DNA from: Pegoplata infirma
Taxonomy: Eukaryota > Arthropoda > Insecta > Diptera > Anthomyiidae
DNA length: 64,000 nucleotides
Direction of reading: 5' to 3'
Assembly (NCBI GenBank): GCA_963921195.1
Contig: OY992538.1
Span: forward strand, 87,047,904 to 87,111,903
Shown here in pieces: positions 49,573-62,097 of the stretch (the stretch's first letter is position 1; each line of letters begins with the position of its first letter). A program made the position numbers and the translations under genes. The notes under the pieces were generated by a model. That model was given only the letters and a program-made list of their open reading frames with translations, did not search any database and was not told the origin of the DNA.

Positions 49573-50653
49573 CACTGAAAAAAAAGACACAACTAAATTT
49601 AAGGAAAAAATGTCTTAGAAAATTTATCATAAATTTTTCTAAAATTTAGTTAAATTTAACTTAAAAATGAGAAATTTTCTTAACTATGAGGAACAAATTT
49701 TAGTTCATTTACTTATAATTAGTTCAAAGTTTTCTTTAAATGGATTTTTTAAATATTAGGAAAAAAATTCTTACAGTCAAAGAAATTTTCCACAAATCTA
49801 AGAATCGTATCTTTATTTTTAAGATATATTTCTTAAAAAACCATTTAGTTCAAGTTTAGTTAAAATTTACTAAAAAAAACATCATCGTATTTCTCTTCTT
49901 TGAATTGAGGAAGTGTACTTCTTAGAATCTAGTTAATAACTTCTGAGAATTTAGTAAATAACTTCTTAGAATTTAGTTAAAAATTCAAAATGGCGATATC
50001 TCGAAAACTAAGCGAGATAGAGCAAAACGGATGAAATTTTCAAAAGAAAGACTACAAAGAAAAATATGGAACAGCCTAGCTCTGCATATCTGTCGGGGTC
50101 TCAAGACCCTAATTTTAGATCTAAATTTTGAAATTCCCGAGATTTTATATATACACATATCGCGGTAAATACTGCCAATACGAGAAAAAGTCCAACGGCA
50201 TTTTTTTAGCTCTTGACTCGTAGAACACTTCCGCAAAATACCCGAAAGCCCTCCGATTAATAGTTTTTGAGTTATCCGGTTTTAAAGATTCTCAAGACCC
50301 TATCAGGCCCCTTTTTACCGTATCTCAAAAACTAAGCAAGTTAGAGCGAAACGGACACAAATTTTGGGTCAAAATCTATGGGGACCCTTAAAGGATCCAA
50401 CGGGGTCTCGAGTTAAATGGGGTCCGAACCCATGGGTCCAGGGTCAAGACCCAATCTATTTCTAAAATGTGAAGTATAATTTTTCCCATTTTCTAGTTAA
50501 AATTGGCTTAAAATTAAATAACTTTGTTTTCCTCATTTTTGGGAGAATTATGAACTAAAACCAAGAAAAAAAATCTTTGGAGCCAAATCATTCCCTCTTT
50601 TTCTCAAAATTGAGTTAATTTTCCCAGATTTTAGTTCACTTTTTTTTTGAGTG
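49573..50653. mobile_element. TA-target MITE, 1.08 kb
   Basis: CACTGAAAAAAAAG left, TTTTTTTTTGAGTG right, TA both sides. Excision restores CCGTTAGAGGATCCTAC. A partial copy lies at 2345-3058. Confidence 0.85.
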
Positions 50654-50988
50654 TAGAGGATCCTACATTCTAATTTTCGAATTAATAGGATTTTTTTTTC
50701 AGAAAAAATAAAAAGTACCAAAGTACTCGTTTTTTTACCCCCCTTAGAATCGGAATTTCGAAAAAGTACGTTTTCAGAATTTTTGCTGTTGTTGGAACCA
50801 GCGTTTAAATTACTACGAAGAAAGTAGCTTAAACAACCAAAATTGACGATACGTGTAGTTTTAAAAACAAACAATATGTAAATCATTCAATTGCTATAGC
50901 TACTAATATTTGCACATTTCTGTTTTTGTAGCGAGAGCTTACGATTGTTTTTAAAAATGAATAAGTAGCAAAAAAAACAAAAACATTA

Positions 50989-51287
50989 AGGCCGGGTTAG
51001 CCATAAAACGTAACCGTAGCGTAGACTCTATACAATATTCAGTAAACAAAAATAGTACAGAACATTTTTATTTATGTTTTGTTTTTTTCCAACGCATGGT
51101 ATTGTATGTCACGCTAAAACGTAGAGAGAACCTGTTGAAAATAGGTTCTCTCTACGTTTTAGAGTGACATAAAATACCATGCGTTGGAAAAAAACAAAAC
51201 ATAAATAAAAATGTTCTGTACTATTTTTGCTTACTGAATATTGTATAGAGTCTACGCTACGGTTACGTTTTATGGCTAACCCAGCCT
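50989..51287. mobile_element. PIF/Harbinger-like hairpin MITE in X2
   Basis: AGGCCGGGTTAGCCATAAAA to its complement, near-perfect arms of ~140 bp, flanked by TTA (50986-50988, 51288-51290). X1 lacks it and shows the empty site AAAAACATTCGAATTG. Confidence 0.88.
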
Positions 51288-51602
51288 TTAGAATTGTGTA
51301 GGCTACAAGTAGCCTACAAATTATTTTTGGTAGCCTACCTGTAGCCTACAAATTATTTTTGGTAGCCTACCTGTAGCCTACAAATTATTTTTGGTAGCCT
51401 ACAAATATTGTTTTTGTAGCCTACAAAGAAAAAATTTAATAAAACTATAACACACACACACACTTATCTTGTTTAACATAACTGTTTTATTTTAATGTGT
51501 ATAAAGAATAGGGTTGGATTGTTTTAATGTAAAATTATAATTCAACTTCTCAAAAAAAAAACTTTGGCAAACCTTGTTGTGGTGTTCCCTTGTCATTAAA
51601 AG

Positions 51603-52018
51603 TAGAGATGGGCACATGAGCAGATTAGAACGTGATTCACGCGTGACCACGCTTGAGTGTGACTAAATTCAATTTTACTCACTCGCGTGTGAGTGGAGTG
51701 TGCGTGAGTAAAATTTTTGCGTGAGTGTGCGTGAGTCGATTTTTTAAGTTACGCTGAACTTTAAATTTTGTTGAAAATTTTAAAAGATTTTTCAAATTTT
51801 AGTTTTTATTTTTTTTTTGTATGAATAAGAGTTTCGTGAGTGTGAGTCAACGAGAGTGTGAGTGAAGCTTGAGTGAGTGTGAGTTGTATTAAATTTACTC
51901 ACGTGATTGTGAGTGTGAGTAGAAAAAATTTGCTCGTGAGTGAGTGTGCGTGATTCAAAAATTCCTGTCGTGGGCGTGAGTGAGTGTGAGTCAAAAATCA
52001 CTCACGCGCCCATCTCTA
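51603..52018. mobile_element. TAGAGATGGGC family copy 4 (inside X2)
   Basis: Inverted counterpart of 44359-44774 with flanks ATTAAAAG / ATTAAAAC, the complement of the flanks there, so it moved as a passenger of X. Confidence 0.86.
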
Positions 52019-52073
52019 ATTAAAACCATGTTTTGTGTATTTTTCACCACGTGAATTTTCGAAAAACCCAATG

Positions 52074-52450
52074 TAGAGATGGGTGCGTGAGTGGATTTTG
52101 ACTCACACTCACTCAAGCTCACGCAAAAATAATCGAATCACTCACGCAATTTTTTTTTTATTCACGCCCACTCACTATTCACGTGAGTAATAAAAATCTT
52201 ACTCACGCCAGATTCAATCACGCTCACGCGTGAGTCACGCAAAATCTACTCACGCAATAAAATTCTCTTACCAAAAAAAAAAACTCCAACAAATTTTTTT
52301 TACAAAAAATAAAAAAATTGGGCTAATCTAAAAACTCACTCAGACTTTTTTTTCAGCTCACACTCACTCACAATCACGTGATTTTAATGAAAATCACTCA
52401 CGCGTGATTCACGTGAATCACGCAAATCACGTGACCAGCGCCCATCTCTA
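52074..52450. mobile_element. TAGAGATGGGC family copy 5 (inside X2)
   Basis: Counterpart of 43872-44303. Flanks ACCCAATG on both sides (complement of CATTGGGT). Confidence 0.86.
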
Positions 52451-53439
52451 ACCCAATGTTAATGTCACGGTTTTTCTCATAACTTCTGAGCGTCTAGACC
52501 GATAATATTAAAATCGCGTATATATTCGAAAATATCGAAAAATTCGACAAAATTCCAAATTTGTCTATATTTTTTTGACCAAAATTAAAAGAATTTTATT
52601 AAAAATTATTATTATTCTTTTTTCGATGTTGTATTCATTTTACACCATCTTAACGAAATTTTTAATATGATCACGTTTTTATATTGCAACATTTGTTTAC
52701 AATGTGATACTGTAGTAATACTGTAGTAATACTACTGTAGTAATACTACTGTAGTAATACTGTAGTAATACTGTAGCCTACAAATATACTACTGTAGTAT
52801 ATTTGTAGGCTACAACAATAAAATTTGTTTTCCGCTACTGCTCTGTTTGGAGTTTTTATTTTTTTCATGTTGTTGTAGTTTAAGCAAACACAAAAAAGAA
52901 AAGTAAACAAAAGCTATAACTTATAATATTGAAATTGTTTGAAGTGATATGAAAAGCAAAAGCAAAAAAACGGGTAGCTAACGTAGCCTTTCAAACGCTG
53001 GTTGGAACCACCATTGCAAATTTTAATATTTTTGTAGAACTTTAATTTCAAAAAATATAAAAAGTACCAAAGTACCATTTTTTACCCCTTTCAACCCTTA
53101 GGAATCCGAATTTCCAGAAAGTTTTTTTTTTTGGGAATGTTTTTCCGTTAGAGGATCCTAAATTTCAAATTTCAAATTAATTTAATTTTTTCAGAAAAAA
53201 TAAAAAGTACCAAAGTAGTCACTTTTTCCCCTTTTTCAACCCTTCGTTTTTACCCCATAAAATAAACATTTCCAAAAACCCAGCCTTAGCGGATATGTAT
53301 TCCGGGAGGTGAAACTACAGTCCAAATTTCAAGACTCTAGCTTCAGTGGTTTGGGCTGTGGGATGATGCGTGATTAGTATGTCAGTCAGTCAGTCATCAG
53401 TCAGTCACGTAACTACTTTATATATATAGATAAAATTGA

Positions 53440-53690
53440 GTGTATAAGATTTTTTTTGAATGTAAAAATTTTTTTTAGTCCAAAAATTAATACTCATGTT
53501 TTTTTTTAGTGTACATTTTTTTGTGAGTGTAAACATTTTTGAGTGTATTTTTTTTGAGTGACAAAAATACTTTGTAAAATATTTTTGTGGCATACCAATG
53601 TTTTTTAACGAGTATATTTCGAGGTGTTACAAACGGAATGACAAACTTATATATACCCACTTCTACTAGACTGAAGGGTATTATTATTCT
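53440..53690. repeat. Internally deleted GACGGACA-type repeat
   Basis: TTTTGAGTGTA words, TGGCATACCAATG, then GAGGTGTTACAAACGGAATG and TATATACCC, as in the ends of 60098-62112 but lacking the microsatellite core. Confidence 0.6.
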
Positions 53691-54530
53691 TATTACTCAT
53701 CGTTTTAAATCCACTCATTGTTTGAGAGAGTTGTTTTTATTATTGTTTTTATTATAGAAATTGAGAATATAAAAAAACTGAAAAGTTATGGGTGTTGCCA
53801 GTTCTAGGGATTTATCCCAGTCAGGAGATTTGTTTGTTACAAATGGAGATAAATGTTTTGGTGCGTTGTTATTTGTAAACATATGTATAGAGCTTCGAAA
53901 GAATTATTTCGCTAATTCAATTTTAAAACATGTTTCTTAAAAAATCTTTATTTTTTTCTTTTGTTTTTTTTAGTAAAGTTCAAAGAATTTATTTATCAGG
54001 AATTGATTTATGCAATAAAAAAATTATTGTTCATAATATCTGTGAACAAATTTCATAATGCCAAATTTATAGAATCTATGAAACAATTCATTGGCTAAAT
54101 GAATATTCATTAGTATTGTGAAATATTTCATAGAATTTTATTCATGGATTTTGTTAGATTCATAGAAAAACTGTATAGATTTAAAATGTTATATTTTGAG
54201 TATGTTTATTTTGGCTCGGGTCATTATTTTCTTTACTATTTAAAACCATGATATTCTCATAGCATAATTTTCCAGAAAATTATTTTTCTGTTTTAAATTT
54301 ATTTATGTTGGTCATTTTTGCAAGACTTAATCGACACGTGTTTCGGAATTTGAAAGATTCCATTGTCAAGATTCTTTAGCAAAAATAGAAACGATTTACT
54401 ACAAAATAGCAAACGAGTCTAATGACAAATCGTTTGCGCACAAACTAAAATATTAGTACATATTCGACTCTATCCACAATGGGAATTAGAAAGGCGAAGA
54501 AATTGTACTATACTATTTTAATGTATAATA
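53691..54530. other. Unassigned AT-rich sequence
   Basis: No coding, RNA or terminal repeat signal recognised. Confidence 0.4.
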
Positions 54531-54760
54531 CCAGCAAAAACTTCGCTTACCAAGTAATTAACTGAAGGGGTTAGCAAAAATATGAGTAATTAGTTACCTC
54601 CAAATATCAATGTTAATTACTATAACACGGCGATGTCATTGGAGGTAAGCCCATTTTGCCTTTTTTGGCGCAATGTGATGCTAATGGTAATTAGTAGTAT
54701 TCAAAGCCATTACCACGTAAGCGAGGCAGGAAGGGGTACCATTACCATGTTTTTGCTGGG
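54531..54760. mobile_element. Short MITE with CCAGCAAAAAC ends
   Basis: CCAGCAAAAACTTCGCTTAC left, GTTTTTGCTGG right, interior GTAATTA words. 230 bp. A relative of the 723-728 bp CCCAGC elements. Confidence 0.6.
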
Positions 54761-55401
54761 ATACATTATAATATTATTATGTATTGATACCCTCCACAAT
54801 GTAATAAATGATTAAAATTACTCATCGTTTTAAATCCGCGAAAAAATTTTCTGGTGAAAAAAAATCCGCGAATTTTTTTTTTTTGCAAAAAAATTTGTTT
54901 GTACTAATAAAAATTCCATTCTGTGTCCAATTCTGTTCACAAATGCCAACCAGCAGTCAATTTAAAGCATTTTGTATTTTTAGGTTATGTAGAATATACC
55001 AACATTTTCGAGGTGTTCATAACTTTTGAACCGCTGCACAGTGCCACATTTGGCCAATCTAGGACGACAAAAATCCAATTTTAATTATATTGAACTGAAA
55101 TTCGGTATAAATATTCGTTTTGACTTCGAAAATAACATTATGAGAAATATGGGAGGCCAGTTAAGGGCCACGCCGACTTTTTTCAAAATTTTTAATTTTT
55201 GTTATAATTTCTTCAAATTTGGTATATATACTGTTGCGGCACTTTATAAAATTTGCCGGCTTGTAAATGAAAATACAAAATTTTTAACAGCACTCCTTGT
55301 GCTTTAATAATATTATTTATTTATTTAATTTTTATAATCGAGAGTGAGCGTAGTGAGCGCTTTAAACAATTTTGTAGCTTACGTGCCTTTTTACCGACTA
55401 A

Positions 55402-55784
55402 TGGTAGGAACAGAACAAGCCCGGCACGACTTTTTCCATACGATTTGACAGTTAAAAACCGTGACCGGCACGACAAAAAATTAAAACTTATTTTATTTTA
55501 TCTCCGGGTTCTCTCAATTTCCCTTCCTCTCACACTCCAGGGTTGCCGCATTTTCACAACAATTTTAAATTTTTTCATTCACAATGGTGTAACAAACGTA
55601 CAGTGGTGCCAACTTAATCACATTGACTATGTGATAAGCGATTTTTCCCGTAAAATTAGTCTAATTTTATTAAAAGTTGGCAGCACTGAACAAACAAATG
55701 ACATTTTTTGCCGTCATTGTTTTGGGCCTATATTCTCCGGCAACGGCAACCGTCCCCCGTGCCGTGCTTGTTCTGTTTCCACCT
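55402..55784. mobile_element. PIF/Harbinger-like MITE, TAA target (second copy)
   Basis: Inverted copy of 4185-4581, flanked by TAA (55399-55401, 55785-55787). A 121-codon open frame across it (from 55445) is non-coding by context. Confidence 0.8.
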
Positions 55785-56811
55785 TAAATTATTTAATTTT
55801 AAATTGTTAGTTGCTAGCTAAAATTGTCTACGTGATATATAAACAAGGACCGTTACACATTGGGTTCAAATGATGCCAAAGTGGCGATTAATTGAAATTT
55901 ATAAATGAAGTTTTTGTTATAAAATTTGGTATGGGGTAAAAGTAGATAAAATTCTGCAACACTAGTTATCAAAATCAATCAACTAAGTTGTTTACTTTTT
56001 TTTCGGTGAGCTGTCAAAGTTAACAAATTATTGCAGTTTTTGAAAAAAGTAAAAAAATTGAAATTTTTAACAATTTAAGCGATTATTAGTGGTATTAAGT
56101 CTTTTAAAAGAAAATCTTTTAAAATGGAACCTTAAACACCAGGGATTAAGCTAAATTTTTAAATTTTTTTTGTTTATAAAAATTGTGTCTCAATGTTTTT
56201 AATAATTTTTTTAAAAAGGGTCCAAAATTGGGATATTTTCCATAGTTAATGAGCCACACATATTAAGTTAGTAATAGTTGGATTTAGTTTTGTGGATTTC
56301 AAAAAAGTATAGGATATCAGCTTTTATTTAAAAGAAAAAAAAGTACGGACAATGCCCGGCCCTTTTTTTTTATTCCCATTTTTGTGTAAAAAGTCTGGGT
56401 ATCATTTATTAAACAAATCCATTATATGTGTGTTTATACACTTCAACTACAGTATGGGCTTACACTCACTTTGTCATTCCATATGTAACGCATCGAAATA
56501 TGGGTCTAGGACCCAACAAAGTGTATATTATTGATCACTGATCGATTCTAAGACATTCTGTGACTAACCGTGTGTCCGTCCGTCCGTCTGTTGTTGAGCA
56601 CACCATAAAGTACATAAAACAAGAGCTAGTATCCTGAAATTTGTCACAAATATGTATGATGATCATAGGCTGGTTAAGTTCTTGAACGAGCAAAATCGGA
56701 CCAGGGGGGAAAAAGTTCCCCCTTGAAGAACTAAAACTACCCCAGAAAAATATTTTTTTTACAAGTTTTATTTGTATATTTGTTCAATAAATGAAACATT
56801 TTAATGCCATG
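55785..56811. other. Intergenic sequence with a minus-strand GACGGACA repeat
   Basis: 56440-56640 reads, on the complement, as the microsatellite core and terminus (GGACGGACGGACAC, AACGGAATG-like) of the fly repeat family. The rest is unassigned. Confidence 0.5.
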
Positions 56812-57155
56812 CAGTGTTGCCATATATCAAGATTTATCTTTTTTTGCAAGTTTTTTGAGGTGCTAAAGATTTTTTTTCTGAAAAAAAGATTTTTGGAAAG
56901 GTAAAAACAAAAATTTAATTTCTAAATAAGCTCAAATTACCTCAGAAATATATATTTTTTATAAATTTAGTATTATTTTTTCATTCTACGCTATACTTTA
57001 ACTTGTTTTTTATGTTAAAATTGAATTTAAAATACAATTTGGGATTTTTTAAAATGATTTTAATACTTTTTTCAAAAAAAAAAGTTTTTTTTTACAAAAA
57101 AAAGATTTTTTTTCAGAAAAAATAAGATTTTTCCAAAAAATATATGGTAACACTG
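56812..57155. mobile_element. hAT-like MITE, CAGTGTTGCCA family copy 3
   Basis: CAGTGTTGCCATATAT / ATATATGGTAACACTG ends and perfect 8-bp duplication ATGCCATG (56804-56811, 57156-57163). 344 bp. Confidence 0.92.
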
Positions 57156-58733
57156 ATGCCATGTGAAGTTCATCGACCTGAATTTGAACCAAGGGGGGTC
57201 AGGAATGCCAATTTTTTCGGTCCGCCCCTTTTTGGGGGCGTGTATAGAAAAAATAATTTAAATAATGATAAATTTGTATTAATTAGGTGCAAAAACTGAC
57301 ATCTATTTTTTTGGCAACGTTTATCGCGGGGGGAAGGTGTCCCCCATAGTCTCCCGGTAAACCCTCCCCCCTACGCGAAAAAATCGTCTCCTCCATTTGT
57401 TTTTTGTAGCTTTATTACATGTTCAAGGGTTTCGTGCTTTTTTCCAAAAACATAAAAATCGACTAAAAGATTAAAAAAAAAATTTTTTTTGTAAAATTTT
57501 TTTTTCTAAAATGCTGTGTTTTTATGTATTTATGATAATTCCTTAATAAAAAACTATAATATTCCCATAAATCACTTTTTACAGATAAATTTGTACATTT
57601 ATGAGATTTTGTGAAAAACAAAAATTGGATTAAAAAAAAAAATTATAATAATATAAATACATATTATGCGTTCTTTCTTTAATTAATTTGACAGCACATT
57701 ATGTGCACTTTAATTTCCATTTTTTTTTATTAATTTATCGCTTTTCATTCCAAAGTTACAGCAACAATTGTGAACTATAACCCTTTTTTCCGAAAAACAA
57801 AAAAACACCTAACAGGTTAAAAAAAAAAAAATTTTTCCAATTTTTTTTTTCCAAAATGTGTATTTTTACGTGTTTATATTATGTCATCAATAAAAAAATA
57901 TAATATTCTAAAACTACTGCTTATCTGAATTAATCGCCATTTTGGGTACCATCGAACCCACTGTGCGTTAGTTAAAAAAATCAAGTTCTTTTTTTTTTAC
58001 ATATTTCTAAAGAGAATTATGTATATAAACAAAAAATAGTTGCAGTTGTAAATACATGTGTGTGTGTGTATGTTTGCGAATAAAAGAATTTACTGGGATG
58101 TATCCCAATATTAATAAATGAATTAAATTTTAACATTTAAATGATTTATAAAATAAAATTCTTTAAAGTAAATTATGAATGTTAAAATAATAATAAAATG
58201 ATTGAAACTGAAAATTATAATATGATTTCGGCGGCAACATATACTCTCAGTGACTGTAGAAATAATATCACAAAAAAGGGGCGGTCAGACAACTGCCACG
58301 CCCACGTTTTTTAAAATATGTTTTAAAAAAAATGTAAAAACAAGGTTTACATATCGCCCCACTGTAGTCGGCGTCGCAGACGGTCGGAAAAGTTAGCCGT
58401 TGTAATAAGTACTATGGATATTGGTCAATATATCTGAAAAAGTCCGGCAACCAATACGGACCAAAAACAAAAGTTCTATTCCGTCAAAAAAAAAATAAAT
58501 ATATAATTTTCTTTTTAAAAATATGTATTTTGTTAAAAATTTAATAAAAAATAGAAAAAATTGTTAAAAAAAAAAATAAAAAATATCAAACTTCTTAGGA
58601 CAACAACAGGTAAATCTGCTAAGTTCCAGTCATATATGTTTAATACTTTGGTCGTGATCACTATTTCCAAAGACGGACAGACAGACGGACATCGCTAGAA
58701 TGTTTTAGAATCAATCACTGATCAATAATATAA
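57156..58733. other. Unassigned sequence grading into a GACGGACA repeat
   Basis: 57180-57400 has C/G runs (TCCGCCCCTTTTTGGGGGCG). 58270-58730 carries GCCACGCCCACGTTTTTT and CAGACAGACGGACATCGCTA, the fly repeat core, into which foldback B copy 3 inserted. No gene. Confidence 0.5.
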
Positions 58734-59985
58734 ATATGGGGCATTCCATGTCAAATCGGACACTTTGAAATTTTTTTTTTTTAGATTTTCCCAATTTGGG
58801 ACCCCATAAAGTATATATGGGGCATTTCATGTCAAATTGGACACTTTGAAATTTTTTTTTTTTTAGATTTTTCCAATTTGTTTACAGTTCTTAGTACCCT
58901 TCGAAAACTCTTTCGGGGTAAATTTTTAGATTTTTTGATAACCCGTTCAAAAGATATCGAATTTTTAAAAATTGGTAGTTTGTTCCTTTACTCAAACTTC
59001 TTTTACTCATAACTTCTTTAATAGTGGTCCAAATTAAAAAAAAAAAATCCCAAAAAATTCTTAAAAGCGCTCTAGTATGCAATTTTTAAGTTTTAAAATT
59101 TAAATCTCGTTTTTGAAAATGTTTGTACTCTTCGATTTTTTTGAAATTTTTTTTGCGTAAAACATCTATCGATTCTACAAATTTTTTTGCCCAGGAGGAT
59201 CGTGGGATAACAATTATTACTATTTTTTTTAAATTTTTTGAAAAAATTTTATTGTAATTTTCCAGTCTTTAAATCATTTCTACTGCTCCAATGGTGCGTC
59301 ATAGAGGGGTCCTTTATAAGTCCGACCCCCAGAAAATGTTTGGACTAAAAAAATATTGTAGGTCAGTCATACATTTTGTTGCTCTAAGGGCACTATTAGG
59401 GCAGTTAGAGCGGTTGGAGCAAATTTTAAAAATGTCGTTTTGTGTGGGAGCCCCCTTAGAAATTGGATATAGGGTATTAGTTTGTTCCACAGAAATGTTA
59501 AGACGTAAAAATTAATGGAGGTCGGTCTTATAAATGACCCCTCTATGACGCGCCATTGGATCAGTAGAAATGATTTTAAGATTGGAAAATTACAATAAAT
59601 TTTTTTTCAAAAAAATTTTAAAAAGCAGTAATAATGGTTATCCCACGATCCTCCTGGGCAAAAATTTTGTAAAATTGATAGAAGTTTTACACAAACAAAT
59701 TTCACATTTCAAAAATGTGATTTAAATTTTAAAACTTAAAAATCGCATACTAGAGCGCTTTTAAGAATTTTTTGGCATTTTTTTTTTAAATTTGGACCAT
59801 TATTAAAGAAGTTATGAGTAAAAGAAGTGTAAAAATGAGTAAAGTACGTAAAAAAACAAAAATTTTGAAAAAAAAAAATTGAAATTTGGACCATTATTGA
59901 AGAAGTTATGACTAAAAGAAGTTTGAGTAAAGGAACAAACTACCAATTTTTAAAAATTCAATATCTTTTGAACGGGTCATCAAAA
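58734..59985. mobile_element. Foldback element B, copy 3, damaged
   Basis: The left end is duplicated (ATATGGGGCATTCCATGTC near 58734 and again near 58817). Central parts of both arms are deleted and the right end is lost near 59985, just before a poly-G tract at 60038. Confidence 0.8.
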
Positions 59986-60867
59986 AAATCAAAAAAAATT
60001 TTTTACCAAAAAATATATAATAATTTGGTTGTAAGCGGGGGGGGGGGGGGATGTGAATTTTCGTTAAATTTTTAATATTAAGTAACAAATTGAAAACAAA
60101 ACAAGTAGAAAAGTTAAATTCGACTTGGCCAAATCTATGAATACCCTCCACAATGCCCATTTTAAGTGATAGTAAATTTTCTAACGTGAAAAAATAACAG
60201 TTATGATTAGAAATATTTTATTTTGTGTAAAAAAAAAAATTTTTAGTAATTTAAAAAAAAAAAAAATATATTTTTTTTTTGAGTGTAAATTTTTTTTTTG
60301 AGTGTAAAATTTTTTTTGAATTTTACATTAAAAAAAATTTACTAATTTTTTTTTGAGTGTAAAATTTTTTTTGAGTGTAAAATTTTTTTTGAGTGTAACA
60401 TTTTTTTCGAGTGTATTTTTTTTGTTTTGGTATAAAAATATTTTTGAGTGACGAAAATACGTTTTAAAATATTTTTGTGACTTACCAATGGTTGCAAAAC
60501 AGGTTTAACGGGTTTTCACCACGTGAATTTAAGGTGAAGCTAATCTGATATTCACGGTTTTGCTAATAACTTTTGAACCACTGGACCGATTTGGGTGAAA
60601 TTAAATACGAACTAGGCTGGAGGAACGAAAAATATATATGCCAAGCTTCAGCATCCTCAGAATTGATTTTCGAAAGTTATAGTGCTTTTTATCTCATAAA
60701 TTCACGAAAAACCCTTGCCGAAATTCAATCTTTTGCTCATAACTTTTGAACCACTGGACCGATTTGGCTGGATTGCAATACCTACCTGACCAGGTAAATG
60801 CCCAATATATATGCCAAACTTCAGGAGCCTCCGTAAAGTCTTTCAAAAGTTAGCGTGTTTTCAACAG

Positions 60868-60930
60868 ACAGACAGACAGACAGACAGACGGACAGACAGA
60901 CAGACGGACGGACGGACGGACGGACGGACA
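60868..60930 (+). repeat. (GACA)n/(GACG)n microsatellite
   Basis: Runs of CAGA then CGGA tetranucleotides inside the repeat. Related shorter tracts are at 16035, 26440, 56575 and 58675. Confidence 0.85.
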
Positions 60931-61050
60931 TCGCTAGATCGTCTTAAAATCGATCGAGGATCATGAATATATATACTTTATGGGGTCCTAGACCAATATT
61001 TCGAGGTGTTACAAACGGAATGACAAACTTATATATACCCTCTATCACTA

Positions 61051-62097
61051 CACCGAAAAAAATTCATGCCTTATATGAACGAAATGTTTCGTACATTGTA
61101 CGAAAAGTTTCGTAGTTTTTGCTTACGAAATTATTTCGTAAAAATTATAAGTTTTTACGAAAAAGTTTACTACATTCTACGAAATATTTTTTTGTTTTTA
61201 CGAAACAATTTTCTATATTATACAAAATAATTTCGTAAATTACAAAAATAAATTCGTACATATTAGATATAAAAAATTACAAAAAAATGTATGTCTTATA
61301 TGGTCGAAATGTTTCGTACATTGTAAGAATCGTTCGTACTTTTTGTTTAAAAAATTGTTTCGTAAAAATTATAAGTTTTTACGAAAAAGTATGAAACAAT
61401 TTTCTATATTACAAAAAAAAAGTCGTAAATTACAAAAATAAATTCGTACATATTAGATATATTTTTTAAAAAAGCACGTGTTTCGATCTCTTCAAGATCT
61501 TGTCAATACTATATAGTGAAATATAAAAAACCTACACTACAAGTAGCATAAAAAAGTTAGTAAAATATATATTTTTTTGTAAATTTACAAAAAAAAAAAC
61601 GTTCAATTTTAAAAAAAATTATTTAAAATTTTTCTTTAAAAAAAAAAAAAACAATATTTTTCACAAATTTTCTAACGAAATTTTTTTTTCGGACACAAAC
61701 ATTTTTTGGCATTTCTTTTTTTTGCGTTTTGGAATTAAGAAATTCATTAAAAATGCATTAAGGAAAAATAAATCTTAAAATAAAGATTCGAAGTGCAAAA
61801 AAACTTTGAAAATTTTCTAATTATAAGTCCTAGGCTTTTTTTATGAAAGGTTTCAAAGTTTGTGATAGGTCATTGAGTTCCTTGTGACATGCCACGTGAC
61901 CTATCAAGGACCGGTCACTTTTCGTGCAGGGAAATTAAAAATTTTCAAAATTACGAAATATTTTCGTATGTTTCGTAAATTTACGAAAGTTCAGACTAAT
62001 TTCTATTTCGTAATATAAAGTAAATTTTCGTATATTTTACGAAACAAGTAAGTACGAAATTTTATTTCGTAAAATGTTGCATGGATTTTTTTCGGTG
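61051..62097. mobile_element. TA-target MITE with CACCGAAAAAAATTCATGC ends
   Basis: CACCGAAAAAAATTCATGC left, GCATGGATTTTTTTCGGTG right, TA both sides (61049-61050, 62098-62099). Interior filled with TTTCGTA/TACGAAA words. 1047 bp. Confidence 0.88.

Larger units (their letters stand above)
50799..53000. mobile_element. hAT-like element X, copy 2 (2.2 kb, opposite orientation)
   Basis: Same ends, perfect 8-bp duplication GTTGGAAC (50791-50798, 53001-53008). Collinear with the complement of X1, including both passenger MITEs and the GTAGGCTAC array, but with an extra hairpin MITE (50989-51287). Confidence 0.92.
46880..53350 (+). repeat. ~282-bp tandem array with AAAAGTACCAAAGTAC words
   Basis: The marker GTTAGAGGATCCTACATTCC (or variants) lies at 48723, 49007, 49286 and 49569, i.e. 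279-284 bp apart. Each unit has two halves sharing TAGAATCGG/TAGGAATCCG and GAAAAAGTACTTTTT. Older, divergent copies occupy 46880-48470. The array is interrupted by MITEs (47185, 49573) and by X2, then resumes at 53009-53330. It ends near a (CAGT)n tract (53380-53400) and a TATATATATAGATAAAA tail, a style seen at the 3' end of some LINEs. Confidence 0.8.

Noticed and set aside
55445..55810. 121-codon open frame on the plus strand
   Set aside because: It coincides with an inverted-repeat MITE whose other copy (4185-4581) does not keep the frame. No domain recognised.
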